This document shows, piece after piece, positions 1-9,471 of a stretch of 64,000 nucleotides of DNA (the stretch's first letter is position 1; each line of letters starts with the position of its first letter). Below the pieces are notes generated by a model, which ran no database searches, was not told the origin of the DNA, and worked only from the letters and a program-made list of their open reading frames with translations. Origin of the DNA: Sulfitobacter sp. DSM 110093. Lineage in GTDB: Bacteria; Pseudomonadota; Alphaproteobacteria; Rhodobacterales; Rhodobacteraceae. The stretch spans positions 186,001 through 250,000 of the forward strand of contig NZ_CP085167.1 in assembly GCF_022788715.1 (NCBI RefSeq), written 5' to 3'. The translations under genes were made by a program, and so were the position numbers.

Positions 1-122
1 CAGGCGCGCATCAGATCAACGGCGGCGCGAAAACGATCATCAAGGCTCTCGGCCAGCTGGATCAGCGCATCGGATTCGCATCGGATCACGCGGCGGGCGG
101 TATCGAGGAAAGGTGTGTTCAT
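1..122 (-). CDS. kdsD: Arabinose-5-phosphate isomerase (KpsF/GutQ family), N-terminal part only
   Basis: This is the first 40 codons of a gene that runs off the left edge. The visible protein begins MNTPFLDTARRVIRCESDAL and continues with a helical stretch (LIQLAESLDDRF) typical of the N-terminus of KpsF/GutQ sugar isomerases, upstream of the SIS domain, which lies outside the window. The family converts ribulose-5-phosphate to arabinose-5-phosphate for Kdo synthesis. The start codon overlaps the stop codon of the RNase D gene as ATGA, so the two are translationally coupled. In Rhodobacteraceae an rnd-kdsD-lptC-lptA-lptB order is common, which supports the call. Only a fragment is visible, so the identification rests on N-terminal resemblance and on context. 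Confidence 0.72.
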   Translation of the reverse strand, partial: MNTPFLDTARRVIRCESDALIQLAESLDDRFRAAVDLMRA

Positions 123-733
123 GCGTGTGCGAAGATGTCCGTGTCCGGCCATCCCTCCAGATCCAGCTTGGCGCGCATCGGCAGGAAATCGAAACAGGCC
201 TGCGCCATGTCCATCCGACCTTCGCGTATCAGGCGTTTGTTAAGTTCATCGCGCAGACGGTGCAGATACAGCACATCCGACGCGGCATAGTCGATCTGCG
301 CTTGGGTCAGTTTTTCGGCCCCCCAATCGCTGGATTGCTGCTGTTTCGAGATGTCGACACTCAGCAGTTCTTGGCACAGCTTGGCCAGCCCGTGCCGGTC
401 AGTATAGGTACGGATCAGGCGGCTTGCGATCTTGGTGCAATAGACCGGCGTCGCGGTGGCACCAAAGGTGTTGAGCATCGCGGCAATGTCGAACCGACCG
501 TAGTGAAACAGTTTCAGCACATGCGGGTTTTCCAAAAGCGCACAAAGGTTCGGTGCTTCGGTCTGGCCCATGGCGACCTGCACCAGATGTGCATGCCCAT
601 CGCCGCCCGACAGTTGCACAACGCAAAGTCGGTCGCGGTGCGGGTGGAGGCCCATCGTCTCGCAATCAATGGCGACCATCGGCCCAAGGTCGAGGTCATC
701 CGGCAGGTCATTCTGATAGAGGAAATTTGTCAT
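119..733 (-). CDS. rnd: Short-form ribonuclease D (DEDDy 3'-5' exonuclease)
   Basis: A 204-aa protein that is essentially just the DEDDy exonuclease domain. Motif I is the D-x-E in MVAIDCETMGLH (about residues 20-30). Motif III is YAASDVLYLH near the C-terminus, with the Tyr and Asp of the DEDDy class. The HRDC domains of E. coli RNase D are absent, as is usual for the short alphaproteobacterial form. It is expected to trim 3' ends of structured RNAs such as tRNA precursors in the cytoplasm. I chose the ATG at 733 (MTNFLYQNDL) over the upstream ATG at 763 because alignable sequence starts there. It is followed by kdsD with an ATGA overlap. Confidence 0.9.
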   Translation of the reverse strand: MTNFLYQNDLPDDLDLGPMVAIDCETMGLHPHRDRLCVVQLSGGDGHAHLVQVAMGQTEAPNLCALLENPHVLKLFHYGRFDIAAMLNTFGATATPVYCTKIASRLIRTYTDRHGLAKLCQELLSVDISKQQQSSDWGAEKLTQAQIDYAASDVLYLHRLRDELNKRLIREGRMDMAQACFDFLPMRAKLDLEGWPDTDIFAHA

Positions 734-787
734 GCCGTCGTCTATACCGCGCTTGCCCGCCATGGGAAAGCAGCGCTTTGCACAGGC

Positions 788-1579
788 TCAGCCCGTTGCC
801 GAGGTGGCGGCTAAATCTTGCAAGGCGGGCTGGGGATAGCGGTGCAGCAATTGATCGACCAGCAGGTGGCATTGGTAGCCGGACCAATCGGGGCGGATCA
901 CCCCACCGGGCAGGGCGGGGTGTTTCAGAACCAAGCGCCGCCAGTTGTGCACGATAAGGCACCGCAGCACGGCAACTCCCAGTGCATCCATATGATGGAC
1001 GCGGGTCAGTTCGTTTTCGGCTGTGCTCAGCGCAACGAGCAACGCGTCATATTCTGATGCAAGGTCCGCAGGCTCTACAGCGCGGCGCAGCCAATCGGGC
1101 GGGGTTTCTCCGCGCAGGGCAAGGCAGCCTTTGGGGGCCGTGCTATCGGCTCGCCCGACATAGGCGCGCGGCAGGGCGGGGATGAACCCAGAGGCGCGCA
1201 GGGCGGTATCCGTCTCGCGCCCGTTCTCTTCGGTCATCACCATCTGCCAAGGCTCTGACAGATCAGGTGGGGCGGCATAGATGCGCGGGCTGGCGGCCGC
1301 ACTTTCCGCGCGACCCTGCGCGGTCAGGCTGTGCTGGCTGATCCGGCCCACTTTGTGGGACTGCAACCAGCCATCATTGCGCAGCCTGTGCAGCGCCACG
1401 CGGCTTGCCTCAGGTCGCACATCAAGTGCAGCCATAATGCTCGACAGCACCGGCCCGTCGATCGCATCACCATTTCCTTGGGCCAGATCGCCAAAGAGGC
1501 TGATCATCAATGACCAGACGCGTTGACCACCCAAACCCGCAAAAGCGGCAACGAGGGGGGCAGATTGCTCAGAGGGCAT
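788..1579 (-). CDS. paaX: PaaX family transcriptional repressor of phenylacetate degradation
   Basis: A 263-aa regulator. The N-terminal winged helix-turn-helix (about residues 20-95) includes VWSLMISLFGDLAQ, the helix ending EASRVALHRLRNDGWLQS, and the wing KVGRISQHSLTAQG. These are characteristic of PaaX. The C-terminal half is the PaaX effector domain. PaaX proteins bind operators in paa promoters and release them on binding phenylacetyl-CoA. The gene is the last of the paa operon and overlaps the 3' end of paaZ by 11 bp, so its expression is tied to the pathway it controls. A candidate operator lies upstream of paaJ at 8613-8650. Confidence 0.9.
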   Translation of the reverse strand: MPSEQSAPLVAAFAGLGGQRVWSLMISLFGDLAQGNGDAIDGPVLSSIMAALDVRPEASRVALHRLRNDGWLQSHKVGRISQHSLTAQGRAESAAASPRIYAAPPDLSEPWQMVMTEENGRETDTALRASGFIPALPRAYVGRADSTAPKGCLALRGETPPDWLRRAVEPADLASEYDALLVALSTAENELTRVHHMDALGVAVLRCLIVHNWRRLVLKHPALPGGVIRPDWSGYQCHLLVDQLLHRYPQPALQDLAATSATG

Positions 1580-3593
1580 TCATCGTCAGCAGGTCGTATT
1601 CTGCGACCGCTTCCTCCCGTTGGTTGGTCAGGGTCACATGCCACCGCACCTCGCCATATTCTTCGTTGCGCGGGGTCTTGTGTTTGACAGTTAGCCGCAC
1701 TTTCATGCTGTCCCCGGCAGAGACAGGTTCGAGGAAGCGAAGATTGTCGAGACCCGTATTGGCCAAAACGGGGCCGGGATCAGGCTGCACGAACAGGCCC
1801 GCAGCAAAGCTGAGCAACAGGTAGCCATGTGCCACGCGGCCCGGAAAGAACGGATTCGCGGCGGCGGCTTCGTCGTCCATATGTGCATAGAACGTGTCGC
1901 CGGTGAAATTGGCGAAGGTTTCGATATCTTCAAGCGAGATTTCGCGAGATTTGGAATAAAAGGTTTCGCCCAAGTCCAGCTCGGTGAAACGCCGGGTGAA
2001 AGGGTGATCGCGGTCGGTGATCTCTTCCGCGCCCGGCACCCATTGCTGACCGATGGCAGTCAGGATGTCGGGGCTGCCTTGTATGGCGGTGCGCTGCATG
2101 TAGTGCATCACGCCCCGAATGCCGCCCAGCTCTTCGCCGCCGCCTGCGCGGCCCGGCCCGCCGTGCACCATATGCGGCAGCGGGGAGCCGTGGCCCGTCG
2201 CCTCACCCATGGATTTGCGGTTGTTGAAGTAAAGCCGCCCGTGGAAGGCGGCGGAGCCCATGGTCAGTTCGCGCGCGACTTCGCCATCATTGGTGATGAT
2301 GGAGGCGACGAGCGACCCTTGCCCTCGGTTCAAAAGCTGCGTGGCATGGGCCAGATCACGGTAGGGCATGAGGGTGGAAACAGGGCCGAAAGCCTCGGTG
2401 TCATGCACGCGCTCGGCTTTGTCTGGGTCGGCGCAGTGATACAGCATCGGCGGCAGGAAGGCGCCTTTGTCTTTGTCGGCGCCGTTGACGGTAAAGTTGT
2501 CGGGGTCGCCAAAGACGCGCTCGGCCTCTGCACCCAGCCGCGCGACTTTTTCTAGCACATCGCGCTTTTGGCTGTTCGAAACCAACGCTCCCATGCGGGT
2601 ATTTTCATTGCGTGGGTCGCCGATGGTGGTCTTGGCAAGCCGTTCCGACAAAGCGGCGATCACGGCGTCGATCTGCGTTTCTGGAACCATCACGCGGCGG
2701 ATCGCGGTGCATTTCTGACCTGCTTTGGCGGTCATCTCGCGCTGTACTTCTTTGACGAAAAGATCAAACTCCGGCGTGCCAGGGGCCGCATCGGGACCAA
2801 GGACCGATGCGTTAAGGCTGTCCTGCTCAGACGTGAAACGCACCGAGTTCTGCAGCAGTAAGGGATTGCTGCGCAGTTTCAGCGCAGTGTCGGCAGAGCC
2901 AGTGAAGGCCACGGCATCCTGACAATCAAGGTGGTCCAGCATATCGCCCAGACCGCCGCTGACCAGTTGCAGTGCGCCTTTCGGCAGCAGCCCGCTCTCC
3001 AGCATCAAGCGCACACAATGTTCGGTAACATAGCAGGTCGCGGTGGCGGGTTTGACGATGGCCGGAACGCCCGCGAGCAGGGTAGGGGCGAGTTTTTCAA
3101 GCATGCCCCAAACGGGGAAGTTGAAGGCGTTGATATGCACCGCGACGCCTTGCAACGGCGTGCAAATATGCCGCCCCATGAACTGCCCATCACGGCCTAA
3201 CTGCTCGGGCGCGCCATCCAGATAGACATGCGCATCAGGCATCTCGCGCCGACCCTTGGAGGCGAAGACGAGCATCGTGCCAATGCCCCCGTCCACGTCG
3301 ATCTTGTGATCAGAAAGGGTCGCCCCGGTGTCGTAGCTCAGATCATAAAGCGCCTGTTTATGCTCCATCAGATGCAGGGCCAGCGCCTTGAGCATCCGCG
3401 CGCGGTCATGGAAGGTCATCGCGCGCAAGGAAGGGCCGCCGTGCTCCCGGGCAAAGCCCAGCATCGCCTGCACATTCAGCGCATCGTTTCCGGCTTGGGC
3501 GATCACTTCGCCCGTGATGGCGCTGGCAATGTTGCGGGAACCGGCACCAGAGGCAAGCCATTCGCCCGCCGCAAAGCTTTGAATATCGCGCAT
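1569..3593 (-). CDS. paaZ: PaaZ, bifunctional oxepin-CoA hydrolase / 3-oxo-5,6-dehydrosuberyl-CoA semialdehyde dehydrogenase
   Basis: A 674-aa fusion enzyme. Residues 1 to about 520 form an aldehyde dehydrogenase domain with the catalytic Cys at 295 ([11 protein letters not shown]) and the general base Glu at 256 (RFTSEQDS), the same numbers as in E. coli PaaZ. Residues from about 540 form a MaoC-like R-hydratase domain ([16 protein letters not shown], then [12 protein letters not shown]). The hydratase opens the oxepin-CoA ring, and the dehydrogenase oxidises the reactive aldehyde before it cyclises into a dead-end product. The length and both domains are complete. The gene lies between paaE and paaX in the operon. 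Confidence 0.97.
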   Translation of the reverse strand: MRDIQSFAAGEWLASGAGSRNIASAITGEVIAQAGNDALNVQAMLGFAREHGGPSLRAMTFHDRARMLKALALHLMEHKQALYDLSYDTGATLSDHKIDVDGGIGTMLVFASKGRREMPDAHVYLDGAPEQLGRDGQFMGRHICTPLQGVAVHINAFNFPVWGMLEKLAPTLLAGVPAIVKPATATCYVTEHCVRLMLESGLLPKGALQLVSGGLGDMLDHLDCQDAVAFTGSADTALKLRSNPLLLQNSVRFTSEQDSLNASVLGPDAAPGTPEFDLFVKEVQREMTAKAGQKCTAIRRVMVPETQIDAVIAALSERLAKTTIGDPRNENTRMGALVSNSQKRDVLEKVARLGAEAERVFGDPDNFTVNGADKDKGAFLPPMLYHCADPDKAERVHDTEAFGPVSTLMPYRDLAHATQLLNRGQGSLVASIITNDGEVARELTMGSAAFHGRLYFNNRKSMGEATGHGSPLPHMVHGGPGRAGGGEELGGIRGVMHYMQRTAIQGSPDILTAIGQQWVPGAEEITDRDHPFTRRFTELDLGETFYSKSREISLEDIETFANFTGDTFYAHMDDEAAAANPFFPGRVAHGYLLLSFAAGLFVQPDPGPVLANTGLDNLRFLEPVSAGDSMKVRLTVKHKTPRNEEYGEVRWHVTLTNQREEAVAEYDLLTMNAL

Positions 3594-3603
3594 GTTGGCT
3601 CCT

Positions 3604-4668
3604 TTAATGTGTGTCGTAGTCGATGGTGAGCGTGTCGCTCAGCGGGTAGCTTTGGCAGGTCAGCACATAGCCGCGCTCGACCTCGTAATCTTCCAAAGCG
3701 TGGTTCGAGATCATCTCGACCTCGCCATCAAGCACCTTGCCCATACAGGTCGAACAGACCCCGGCCTTGCAGGAAAACGGTGCTTCTTGCCCGTTCTCCA
3801 GCGCCGCTTCGAGTACCGATTGACCCTTTTGCATGGTGAAACTTCGCCGCGCCCCGTCGATGATGACAGTCACTTCGGTGCCGCTTTGGCCTTCGCTGCG
3901 CTTGGCCATTTCTTGTTTCGCCAGACGGCCTTGTTGGCTTTCACTAAAGAGTTCAAATTTGATTTGTTCGTCGCTTAGCCCGTTGGTCTTCAGCGCCTCG
4001 GCAATCGCTAGCATCATCGGCTCTGGGCCGCAAATGAAGGCGGTGTCGATATTGTCGATCTGAATCCAATGTTTAAACAGCGCATCGCATTTCGCCTGAT
4101 CGATACGGCCCTCAAACAACTCCATGTCCTGACCGGATTCGAGGATATGGATAATCGTCAACCGCCCCATGTAGTGGTTTTTGAGATCTTCTAACTCTTC
4201 GCGGAACATGATCGTGTTCACCGCGCGGTTGGCATAGACCAGCGTGAAGGTCGAGTTCGGCTCGCGTTTGAGCACAGTCTTCAGGATCGATAGCACCGGG
4301 GTAACGCCCGATCCGCCCGCAAAACCAAGGTAATTCTTCGCCACCTCAGGCTCGATCGCCGTAAAGAATTTGCCCTGCGGCGGCATCGCGCGGAGCGTAT
4401 CGCCGACCTTAAGCTCGGTATTGGCATAGGTCGAAAACGCGCCGCCATCTACACGTTTGATGCCGACCTTTAATTCGCCATCATCCAGCCCCGCGCAGAT
4501 CGAGTAGTTGCGGCGCAGCTCGGTGCCGTCGAAGTCCTGCTTGAAGGTCAGGTATTGGCCTTGGGTAAAGGTAAAAGCTTCGGGGTTTTCCGGCTTCAGC
4601 GTCAGCACCACCGCATCGCGGATGGTGCGGTGGATATCAGTCACTAACAGGGGGTGAAACTGGCTCAT
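3604..4668 (-). CDS. paaE: PaaE, reductase subunit of phenylacetyl-CoA 1,2-epoxidase
   Basis: A 354-aa flavin/iron-sulfur oxidoreductase that feeds electrons from NADPH to the PaaABC diiron epoxidase. The N-terminal two-thirds is an FNR-like module: the FAD site is RRNYSICAGL, the pyridine nucleotide site begins FAGGSGVTPVLS, and ICGPEPMM is the usual final motif. The C-terminus is a plant-type [2Fe-2S] ferredoxin domain with Cys ligands in CKAGVCSTCMGK and a fourth Cys in YVLTCQSYPL. A longer ORF reaches to 4866, but the conserved protein starts at MSQFHPLLVT (4668), 8 bp after the paaD stop. Confidence 0.96.
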   Translation of the reverse strand: MSQFHPLLVTDIHRTIRDAVVLTLKPENPEAFTFTQGQYLTFKQDFDGTELRRNYSICAGLDDGELKVGIKRVDGGAFSTYANTELKVGDTLRAMPPQGKFFTAIEPEVAKNYLGFAGGSGVTPVLSILKTVLKREPNSTFTLVYANRAVNTIMFREELEDLKNHYMGRLTIIHILESGQDMELFEGRIDQAKCDALFKHWIQIDNIDTAFICGPEPMMLAIAEALKTNGLSDEQIKFELFSESQQGRLAKQEMAKRSEGQSGTEVTVIIDGARRSFTMQKGQSVLEAALENGQEAPFSCKAGVCSTCMGKVLDGEVEMISNHALEDYEVERGYVLTCQSYPLSDTLTIDYDTH

Positions 4669-4675
4669 CGGGGCC

Positions 4676-5224
4676 TCAGATACATTTGAAATAGTCGAAG
4701 GGTTCACGGCAGTCGCAGCAGCGCCATTGGGCCTTACAGGGGGTCGATCCGAACTGGCTGATCCGCTCCACCGCTTGGCTTTTGCAATGCGGGCAATGCC
4801 GCGGGCCGCCTGCTGGGCGCGGCGGCGCGATGCCGTAAGATTCCAGCTTGGCACGGCCAGTGTCACTCATCCAATCGGTGGTCCAAGGCGGAGAAAGCTG
4901 GCGTTTTAAGTCCAGATTTTCGATACCGTGGTCGCGCAGCGCCATCTCGATATCAAGGTTGATGATGCTGGTGGCCGGGCACCCCGAATAGGTCGGTGTG
5001 ATGGTCACAACCAGAGTATCGCCGTCCCATTCCACATCGCGGATGATGCCGAGATCGGTAAGCGAAATGGCCGGGATCTCCGGGTCCGGGATCGCCGAAA
5101 GCCATGCCCAAACCGTCTCTAACGTGGGCTTTCCGGCCAACGCGGCACCGCGCGGGGCGGTATCGCGCACCACCCCCGGCACCGGCGCGGGGGCCGGGCG
5201 GCTGTGGGGGGCGGATTTCACCAT
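4676..5224 (-). CDS. paaD: PaaD, phenylacetyl-CoA epoxidase assembly/maturation subunit
   Basis: A 182-aa protein. It begins with a Pro/Ala-rich segment of about 40 residues. A MIP18/DUF59-like domain follows (VWAWLSAIPDPEIPAISLTD, then TPTYSGCPATSI). A C-terminal Cys-rich module (CPHCKSQ through WRCCDCREPFDYFKC) looks able to bind metal. PaaD is required for epoxidase activity and is thought to help insert iron or iron-sulfur clusters. I placed the start at the ATG at 5224 rather than 5254. It then overlaps the end of paaC by 7 bp, a typical spacing in this operon. The catalytic role of the family is still not settled biochemically. Confidence 0.92.
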   Translation of the reverse strand: MVKSAPHSRPAPAPVPGVVRDTAPRGAALAGKPTLETVWAWLSAIPDPEIPAISLTDLGIIRDVEWDGDTLVVTITPTYSGCPATSIINLDIEMALRDHGIENLDLKRQLSPPWTTDWMSDTGRAKLESYGIAPPRPAGGPRHCPHCKSQAVERISQFGSTPCKAQWRCCDCREPFDYFKCI

Positions 5225-5979
5225 GTGGCGTCCGGGTAGGCGCGTTGCAGCCATTGCATCTGCGTCAGCATATGGCCCAGATGTTCACTGTGACGCGCGC
5301 CGCTTTTCCCGCCCTTATGGGCAAAATCATCTTTGGGTTTGATCAGGGTCGCTGCAGCGAGCGTGTCGCCGACCAACTGGTCATAGCTCGCCCGCAGGCT
5401 GGCCGGATCAGGGGCGATGCCCGCATCTTTCATGGCAGCGTCCACATCATCGCCGAGGAACATTTCCCCCACATATGGCCAGAGCAGATCAAGCGCTGCC
5501 TGCATGCGGCGGTGGCTTTCCTCGGTCCCGTCGCCAAGGCCGATCACCGTATCGGAGGAACGTTCGAGGTGGTAGGTTACCTCCTTCGCGGATTTCTCGG
5601 CAATCGCCGCTATCTCTTTGTCGCTGGAATCGATCAGCGCGGTCAGTTGCGACAGATGCCAAGCGTCGAACAGGAACTGCCGCATCATTGTCTGACCAAA
5701 ATCGCCATTGGGTTGTTCAACCAGCAGCACATTGCGAAAATCCCAGACATCGCGGTGAAAGGCGAGCTTGTCGGCATCGCGGCCTGCGCCTTCGACTTCA
5801 CCCGCCATGCCCAGCCACAGCTGCGTTTGCCCGATCAGGTCGAGCGCCACATTGGCCAGCGCGATGTCTTCTTCCAGCACTGGGGCGGTGCCGCACCATT
5901 CCGAAACGCGGTGGCCCAGCACAAGGGCGCTATCCCCCATGCGACAGAGGAATTCGAATTTAGGGTTAACCGTGGTCAC
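5218..5979 (-). CDS. paaC: PaaC, structural subunit of phenylacetyl-CoA 1,2-epoxidase
   Basis: A 253-aa ferritin-like helical protein that pairs with PaaA in the epoxidase core. Recognisable PaaC segments are FLCRMGDSALVLGHRVSEWC at the N-terminus, IALANVALDLIGQTQLWL, and the C-terminal GARHSEHLGHMLTQMQWL. PaaC keeps the four-helix bundle but has lost the productive diiron site, so it is structural and contacts PaaA. The ATG overlaps the paaB stop codon (ATGA) and the 3' end overlaps paaD. Confidence 0.95.
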   Translation of the reverse strand: MTTVNPKFEFLCRMGDSALVLGHRVSEWCGTAPVLEEDIALANVALDLIGQTQLWLGMAGEVEGAGRDADKLAFHRDVWDFRNVLLVEQPNGDFGQTMMRQFLFDAWHLSQLTALIDSSDKEIAAIAEKSAKEVTYHLERSSDTVIGLGDGTEESHRRMQAALDLLWPYVGEMFLGDDVDAAMKDAGIAPDPASLRASYDQLVGDTLAAATLIKPKDDFAHKGGKSGARHSEHLGHMLTQMQWLQRAYPDATW

Positions 5980-6320
5980 ATTGCCCCCACTTCGTCGGGA
6001 ATGTCGAAGAAGGTAGGGTGGCGGTAAACCTTGTCGTTCGCAGGTTCATAAAGCGCGCCTTTTTCCTCGGGAGAGGAGGCGGCGATGGCGCTGGCCTCGA
6101 CCGCCCAGATGCTCACGCCTTCGTTGCGGCGGGTATAGACGTCGCGGGCGTTTTTGATGGCCATTTCCGCATCAGCAGCGTGTAAGCTGCCGACATGGCG
6201 GTGGCTTAACCCGTGCTGACCACGGATAAAGATTTCCCAAAGGGGCCATTCTGTTGACCGGGTTTTGCCATGCGGCGCGGCCTCGGTGCCTTTGTATTCG
6301 CTGGATTCAGGGCTGCTCAT
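5976..6320 (-). CDS. paaB: PaaB, phenylacetyl-CoA epoxidase subunit B
   Basis: A 114-aa small subunit. The conserved core is EWPLWEIFIRGQHGLSHRHV followed by GSLHAADAEMAIKNARDVYT and then the WAVEASAI strand, which is diagnostic for PaaB. PaaB bridges PaaAC heterodimers in the E. coli complex. A longer reading frame extends to 6482, but that part overlaps paaA and has no PaaB similarity, so the start is set at the ATG at 6320, only 5 bp after the paaA stop. Confidence 0.95.
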   Translation of the reverse strand: MSSPESSEYKGTEAAPHGKTRSTEWPLWEIFIRGQHGLSHRHVGSLHAADAEMAIKNARDVYTRRNEGVSIWAVEASAIAASSPEEKGALYEPANDKVYRHPTFFDIPDEVGAM

Positions 6321-6325
6321 CTTGC

Positions 6326-7318
6326 TTACTCCGCTGCCATTTGTTTGCTGCGCTTCTTCTCGGCGTGGGCCAAAAGCCCCTCGCGTACCCAGCGGCCCTC
6401 GTCCCAAGCCTTGTTGCGCGCGGCCAGCCGTTCGGTGTTGCAGGGGCCATTGCCCTTGAGCACCTGAAAGAACTCTTCCCAATCCGGCTCAGCAAAGTCG
6501 TAGTGGCCGGTGTCCTCGTTAAACTTGAGGGTTTCATCGGGGATCGTGAGGCCGAGGTATTCCGCCTGCGGCACCGTCTCATCGACGAATTTCTGGCGCA
6601 GCTCATCGTTGGTGTTCATCTTGATTTTCCACGCCATCGACTGCGCGGAATGGACCGAGTCTTTGTCTGACGGGCCGAACATCATCAACGCCGGGAACCA
6701 GAAACGATTCAGCGCGTCTTGGGCCATTTTGCGCTGCGGCTCAGTGCCCTTGGCCATCTTCATCATGATGTCGAAGCCTTGGCGCTGGTGAAAGGATTCC
6801 TCTTTGCAAATCCGCACCATCGCGCGGGCATAAGGGCCATAAGAGGTCCGTTGCAGCGGTACTTGGTTCATGATCGCGGCACCGTCGACAAGCCAACCAA
6901 CAGCGCCCATGTCGGCCCATGTCAGCGTGGGGTAGTTGAATATCGACGAGTACTTCATCTTGCCCGACAGCAGGTCGCGGGTCATCTGGTCGCGAGTGAC
7001 GCCCAGCGTTTCCGCCGCGCAATAGAGGTAGAGACCGTGGCCTGCCTCATCCTGTACCTTGGCCAACAGGATCGCCTTGCGCTCCAGTGTCGGCGCGCGG
7101 GTGATCCAGTTGCCTTCCGGCAATTGGCCGACGATCTCGGAATGCGCGTGCTGACCGATCTGGCGGACCAGGTTTTTGCGATAGCCCTCGGGCATCCAGT
7201 CCTTGGGTTCAATTTTGCCGCCCGCGTCGATACGCTCCTGAAAGGCGCGCTCTTCGGGGTCCATCTCGTCGAGGGATTTGATGCCCTTGCCGGTGGATTT
7301 GATCATCTGTGCATACAT
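6326..7318 (-). CDS. paaA: PaaA, catalytic diiron subunit of phenylacetyl-CoA 1,2-epoxidase
   Basis: A 330-aa catalytic subunit that epoxidises the aromatic ring of phenylacetyl-CoA with O2. Carboxylate-bridged diiron ligands are visible in the E-x2-H boxes DEAGHGLY (about 90-97) and [10 protein letters not shown] (about 171-180). PaaA signatures such as [20 protein letters not shown] and [19 protein letters not shown] are intact and the length is normal. It lies between paaJ (28 bp upstream) and paaB (5 bp downstream), so the complex subunits are made from one transcript. Confidence 0.97.
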   Translation of the reverse strand: MYAQMIKSTGKGIKSLDEMDPEERAFQERIDAGGKIEPKDWMPEGYRKNLVRQIGQHAHSEIVGQLPEGNWITRAPTLERKAILLAKVQDEAGHGLYLYCAAETLGVTRDQMTRDLLSGKMKYSSIFNYPTLTWADMGAVGWLVDGAAIMNQVPLQRTSYGPYARAMVRICKEESFHQRQGFDIMMKMAKGTEPQRKMAQDALNRFWFPALMMFGPSDKDSVHSAQSMAWKIKMNTNDELRQKFVDETVPQAEYLGLTIPDETLKFNEDTGHYDFAEPDWEEFFQVLKGNGPCNTERLAARNKAWDEGRWVREGLLAHAEKKRSKQMAAE

Positions 7319-7346
7319 CGGTCTGTTCCTTTCTCGGAAAGAAGTC

Positions 7347-8552
7347 TCAGCCTGCGTTTTCGAGGATCAGTGCAACGCCCTGACCCACGCCCACACACAT
7401 TGTACATAGCGCGTATTTGCCGCCCGTCCGCTTGAGCTGCAGCGCCGCCGTCATCACGAGACGTGCACCAGACATGCCCAGCGGGTGGCCGATGGCGATA
7501 GCACCGCCGTTGGCGTTTACATGGGGCGCGTCATCCGCCACGCCGAGCGCGCGAAGGGTGGCGAGGCCTTGGGAGGCGAAAGCCTCATTGAGTTCGATCA
7601 CGTCCATCTGTTCGATGGTCAGGCCCGCGCGGTCCAGCACTTTGCGCACCGCGGGGATCGGGCCGATGCCCATGACGCGCGGCTCGACACCTGCGGCAGA
7701 CATGGCAACAACGCGGGCGATGGGGGTGAGGCCGTGATCTTTCACGCCTGCCTCAGAGGCCAGCAGCATCGCTGCCGCGCCATCGTTGACGCCCGAGGCA
7801 TTGCCCGCGGTGACAGTCAGGTCAGCGCCATTGATGCCGCGCAGCTTGGCGAGTTTTTCCAGCGTGGAGCCGGGGCGGGGGTGCTCGTCGCGGTCGACGA
7901 TCACGTCGTCGCCTTTGCGCTGTGGGATCGTGACGGGGGTAATTTCCTCGGCAAAGAGGCCCTTTTCATCCGCCTCTGCCCAGCGTTGCTGGCTGCGCGC
8001 GGCAAAAGCGTCTTGGTCCTCGCGCGACACGTCATGGTCGGCGGCGACGTTGTCGGCGGTTTCGGGCATGGAATCCACGCCGAACTGCGCCTTCATCTTG
8101 GGGTTCACAAAGCGCCAGCCGATGGTGGTGTCATAAACGGTATTGCTGCGCGAAAACGCGGTTTCGGCCTTGGGCATCACGAAGGGCGCGCGCGACATGC
8201 TTTCAATCCCGCCAGCGATGGCCAGATCCATATCACCGGCGCGGATCGCGCGGGCGGCGGCACCTACGGCATCCATGCCGCTGGCGCAAAGGCGGTTGAT
8301 CGTCGCGCCGGGTACATCGACGGGCAGGCCTGCCAGCAGGGCGGCCATGCGCGCGACGTTGCGGTTGTCTTCGCCCGCTTGGTTGGCACACCCCATGATG
8401 ACATCATCGACCCGCGCCCAATCCACCGATGGGTTCCGCTCCATCAGCGCCTTCAGCGGGATCGCGGCCAGATCGTCGGCGCGAACCGAAGAGAGGGCGC
8501 CGCCGTAACGGCCAATGGGGGTGCGCTGCGCGTCGCAGATGAATGCCTGCAT
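7347..8552 (-). CDS. paaJ: PaaJ-type thiolase (3-oxoadipyl-CoA / 3-oxo-5,6-dehydrosuberyl-CoA thiolase)
   Basis: A 401-aa thiolase. The nucleophilic Cys is residue 89 in [11 protein letters not shown]. The C-terminal His box is [16 protein letters not shown] and the second catalytic Cys sits in [13 protein letters not shown]. Sequence in the family matches the PaaJ/PcaF group, which cleaves 3-oxoadipyl-CoA to succinyl-CoA and acetyl-CoA. Its position as first gene of the paa operon argues for the phenylacetate role over the protocatechuate one, although both are possible. The start is the ATG at 8552 ([12 protein letters not shown]); an upstream in-frame extension to 8606 runs into the promoter region. 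Confidence 0.93.
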   Translation of the reverse strand: MQAFICDAQRTPIGRYGGALSSVRADDLAAIPLKALMERNPSVDWARVDDVIMGCANQAGEDNRNVARMAALLAGLPVDVPGATINRLCASGMDAVGAAARAIRAGDMDLAIAGGIESMSRAPFVMPKAETAFSRSNTVYDTTIGWRFVNPKMKAQFGVDSMPETADNVAADHDVSREDQDAFAARSQQRWAEADEKGLFAEEITPVTIPQRKGDDVIVDRDEHPRPGSTLEKLAKLRGINGADLTVTAGNASGVNDGAAAMLLASEAGVKDHGLTPIARVVAMSAAGVEPRVMGIGPIPAVRKVLDRAGLTIEQMDVIELNEAFASQGLATLRALGVADDAPHVNANGGAIAIGHPLGMSGARLVMTAALQLKRTGGKYALCTMCVGVGQGVALILENAG

Positions 8553-8612
8553 GGGGGTACTCCTGTTGTTGCCCTGCAATTTACACATCGCGGCGATTCG
8601 TTTCAATCAAAA

Positions 8613-8650
8613 TGTTACGGAATGCATCCATGAATTATATTTCGGTAACA
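8613..8650. promoter_or_regulatory. Candidate operator upstream of the paa operon
   Basis: Two inverted 10-mers, TGTTACGGAA (8613-8622) and TTCGGTAACA (8641-8650), match each other in 9 of 10 positions as inverted repeats and are separated by 18 bp. They sit 60-100 bp upstream of the paaJ start, where the operon promoter should be. The symmetry and placement suit a dimeric repressor such as PaaX, but binding is inferred. Confidence 0.5.
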
Positions 8651-8730
8651 CGTCATTGGGCAAATGGGCATGCTGTGGCTCCGGGCCCGCGCCGCATGGA
8701 GTGGGGATGAGACGCCGGATCGCGAGAGAA

Positions 8731-8764
8731 TAAAAAAAGGCCGCCCTTGGGTAAGGACAGCCTT
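8731..8764 (-). terminator. Rho-independent terminator of cobO
   Basis: Read on the minus strand, a 12-bp stem (arms at 8753-8764 and 8737-8748, including two G-U pairs) with a 4-nt loop is followed by a run of seven T. It lies 32 bp downstream of the cobO stop and separates cobO from the paa promoter. Confidence 0.85.
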
Positions 8765-8795
8765 TGGTATCTTCAGAAATGCAAAGCGAGGGGGC

Positions 8796-9401
8796 TTAGT
8801 AATCCACGCCGCGCTGCGCTTTGATGCCAGCTTTGAACGGGTGTTTGACCTCGGACATCTCGGTCACCAGATCGGCATAGTCGCAAAGCTCGGGCCGGGC
8901 GTCGCGGCCTGTCAGCACCACGGCTGTGCGTTTGTCGCGGCCATCAAGCCCAGCGATCACGTCTTCGATCTTGAGGTATTCATAGCGGATGGCGATGTTG
9001 ATCTCATCCATCACCACAAGGTCATACTCCCCGCTCGCCATCATCTCACGTGCCTTGCCAAACGCGGCTTCGGCGGCGGCGATATCGCGGTTGCGGTCTT
9101 GGGTATCCCACGTGAACCCTTCGCCCATCGTGTGCCATGTCACCTCGTCCAGCTGTTCAAAGAACAGCCGTTCGCCGGTCTTCCATTTGCCCTTGATGAA
9201 CTGCACCACACCGACGCGCTGTTTCCAGCCAAGCGCGCGCACCACGACTCCGAAAGCAGAGGAGGATTTGCCCTTGCCCGGCCCGGTATGGACCAGTACC
9301 AGCCCCTTTTCCGGGTCTTGCAGTTCGGCCACCTTGGCGCGCTGCTCGGCCTGACGCTGCTGCATCTTTTCCTTGTGGTCTTGCGGATCCGCGTCGCTCA
9401 T
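8796..9401 (-). CDS. cobO: Cob(I)yrinic acid a,c-diamide adenosyltransferase (CobO/BtuR)
   Basis: A 201-aa ATP:corrinoid adenosyltransferase that attaches the 5'-deoxyadenosyl ligand during adenosylcobalamin synthesis or corrinoid salvage. The N-terminal P-loop variant HTGPGKGKSSSAFG (about 38-51) and the downstream YDLVVMDEINIAIRYEYL and VVLTGRDARPELCDYADLV blocks are hallmarks of the CobO/BtuR/CobP family. The length is standard. No other cobalamin genes are near it here. It has its own terminator. Confidence 0.95.
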   Translation of the reverse strand: MSDADPQDHKEKMQQRQAEQRAKVAELQDPEKGLVLVHTGPGKGKSSSAFGVVVRALGWKQRVGVVQFIKGKWKTGERLFFEQLDEVTWHTMGEGFTWDTQDRNRDIAAAEAAFGKAREMMASGEYDLVVMDEINIAIRYEYLKIEDVIAGLDGRDKRTAVVLTGRDARPELCDYADLVTEMSEVKHPFKAGIKAQRGVDY

Positions 9402-9471
9402 CGGTCATCTCCTCTATCCGGTTTCGGGGCACCATAGGGAGAGGATTGGTCAGGCGAAAGCCCGCAATGAA

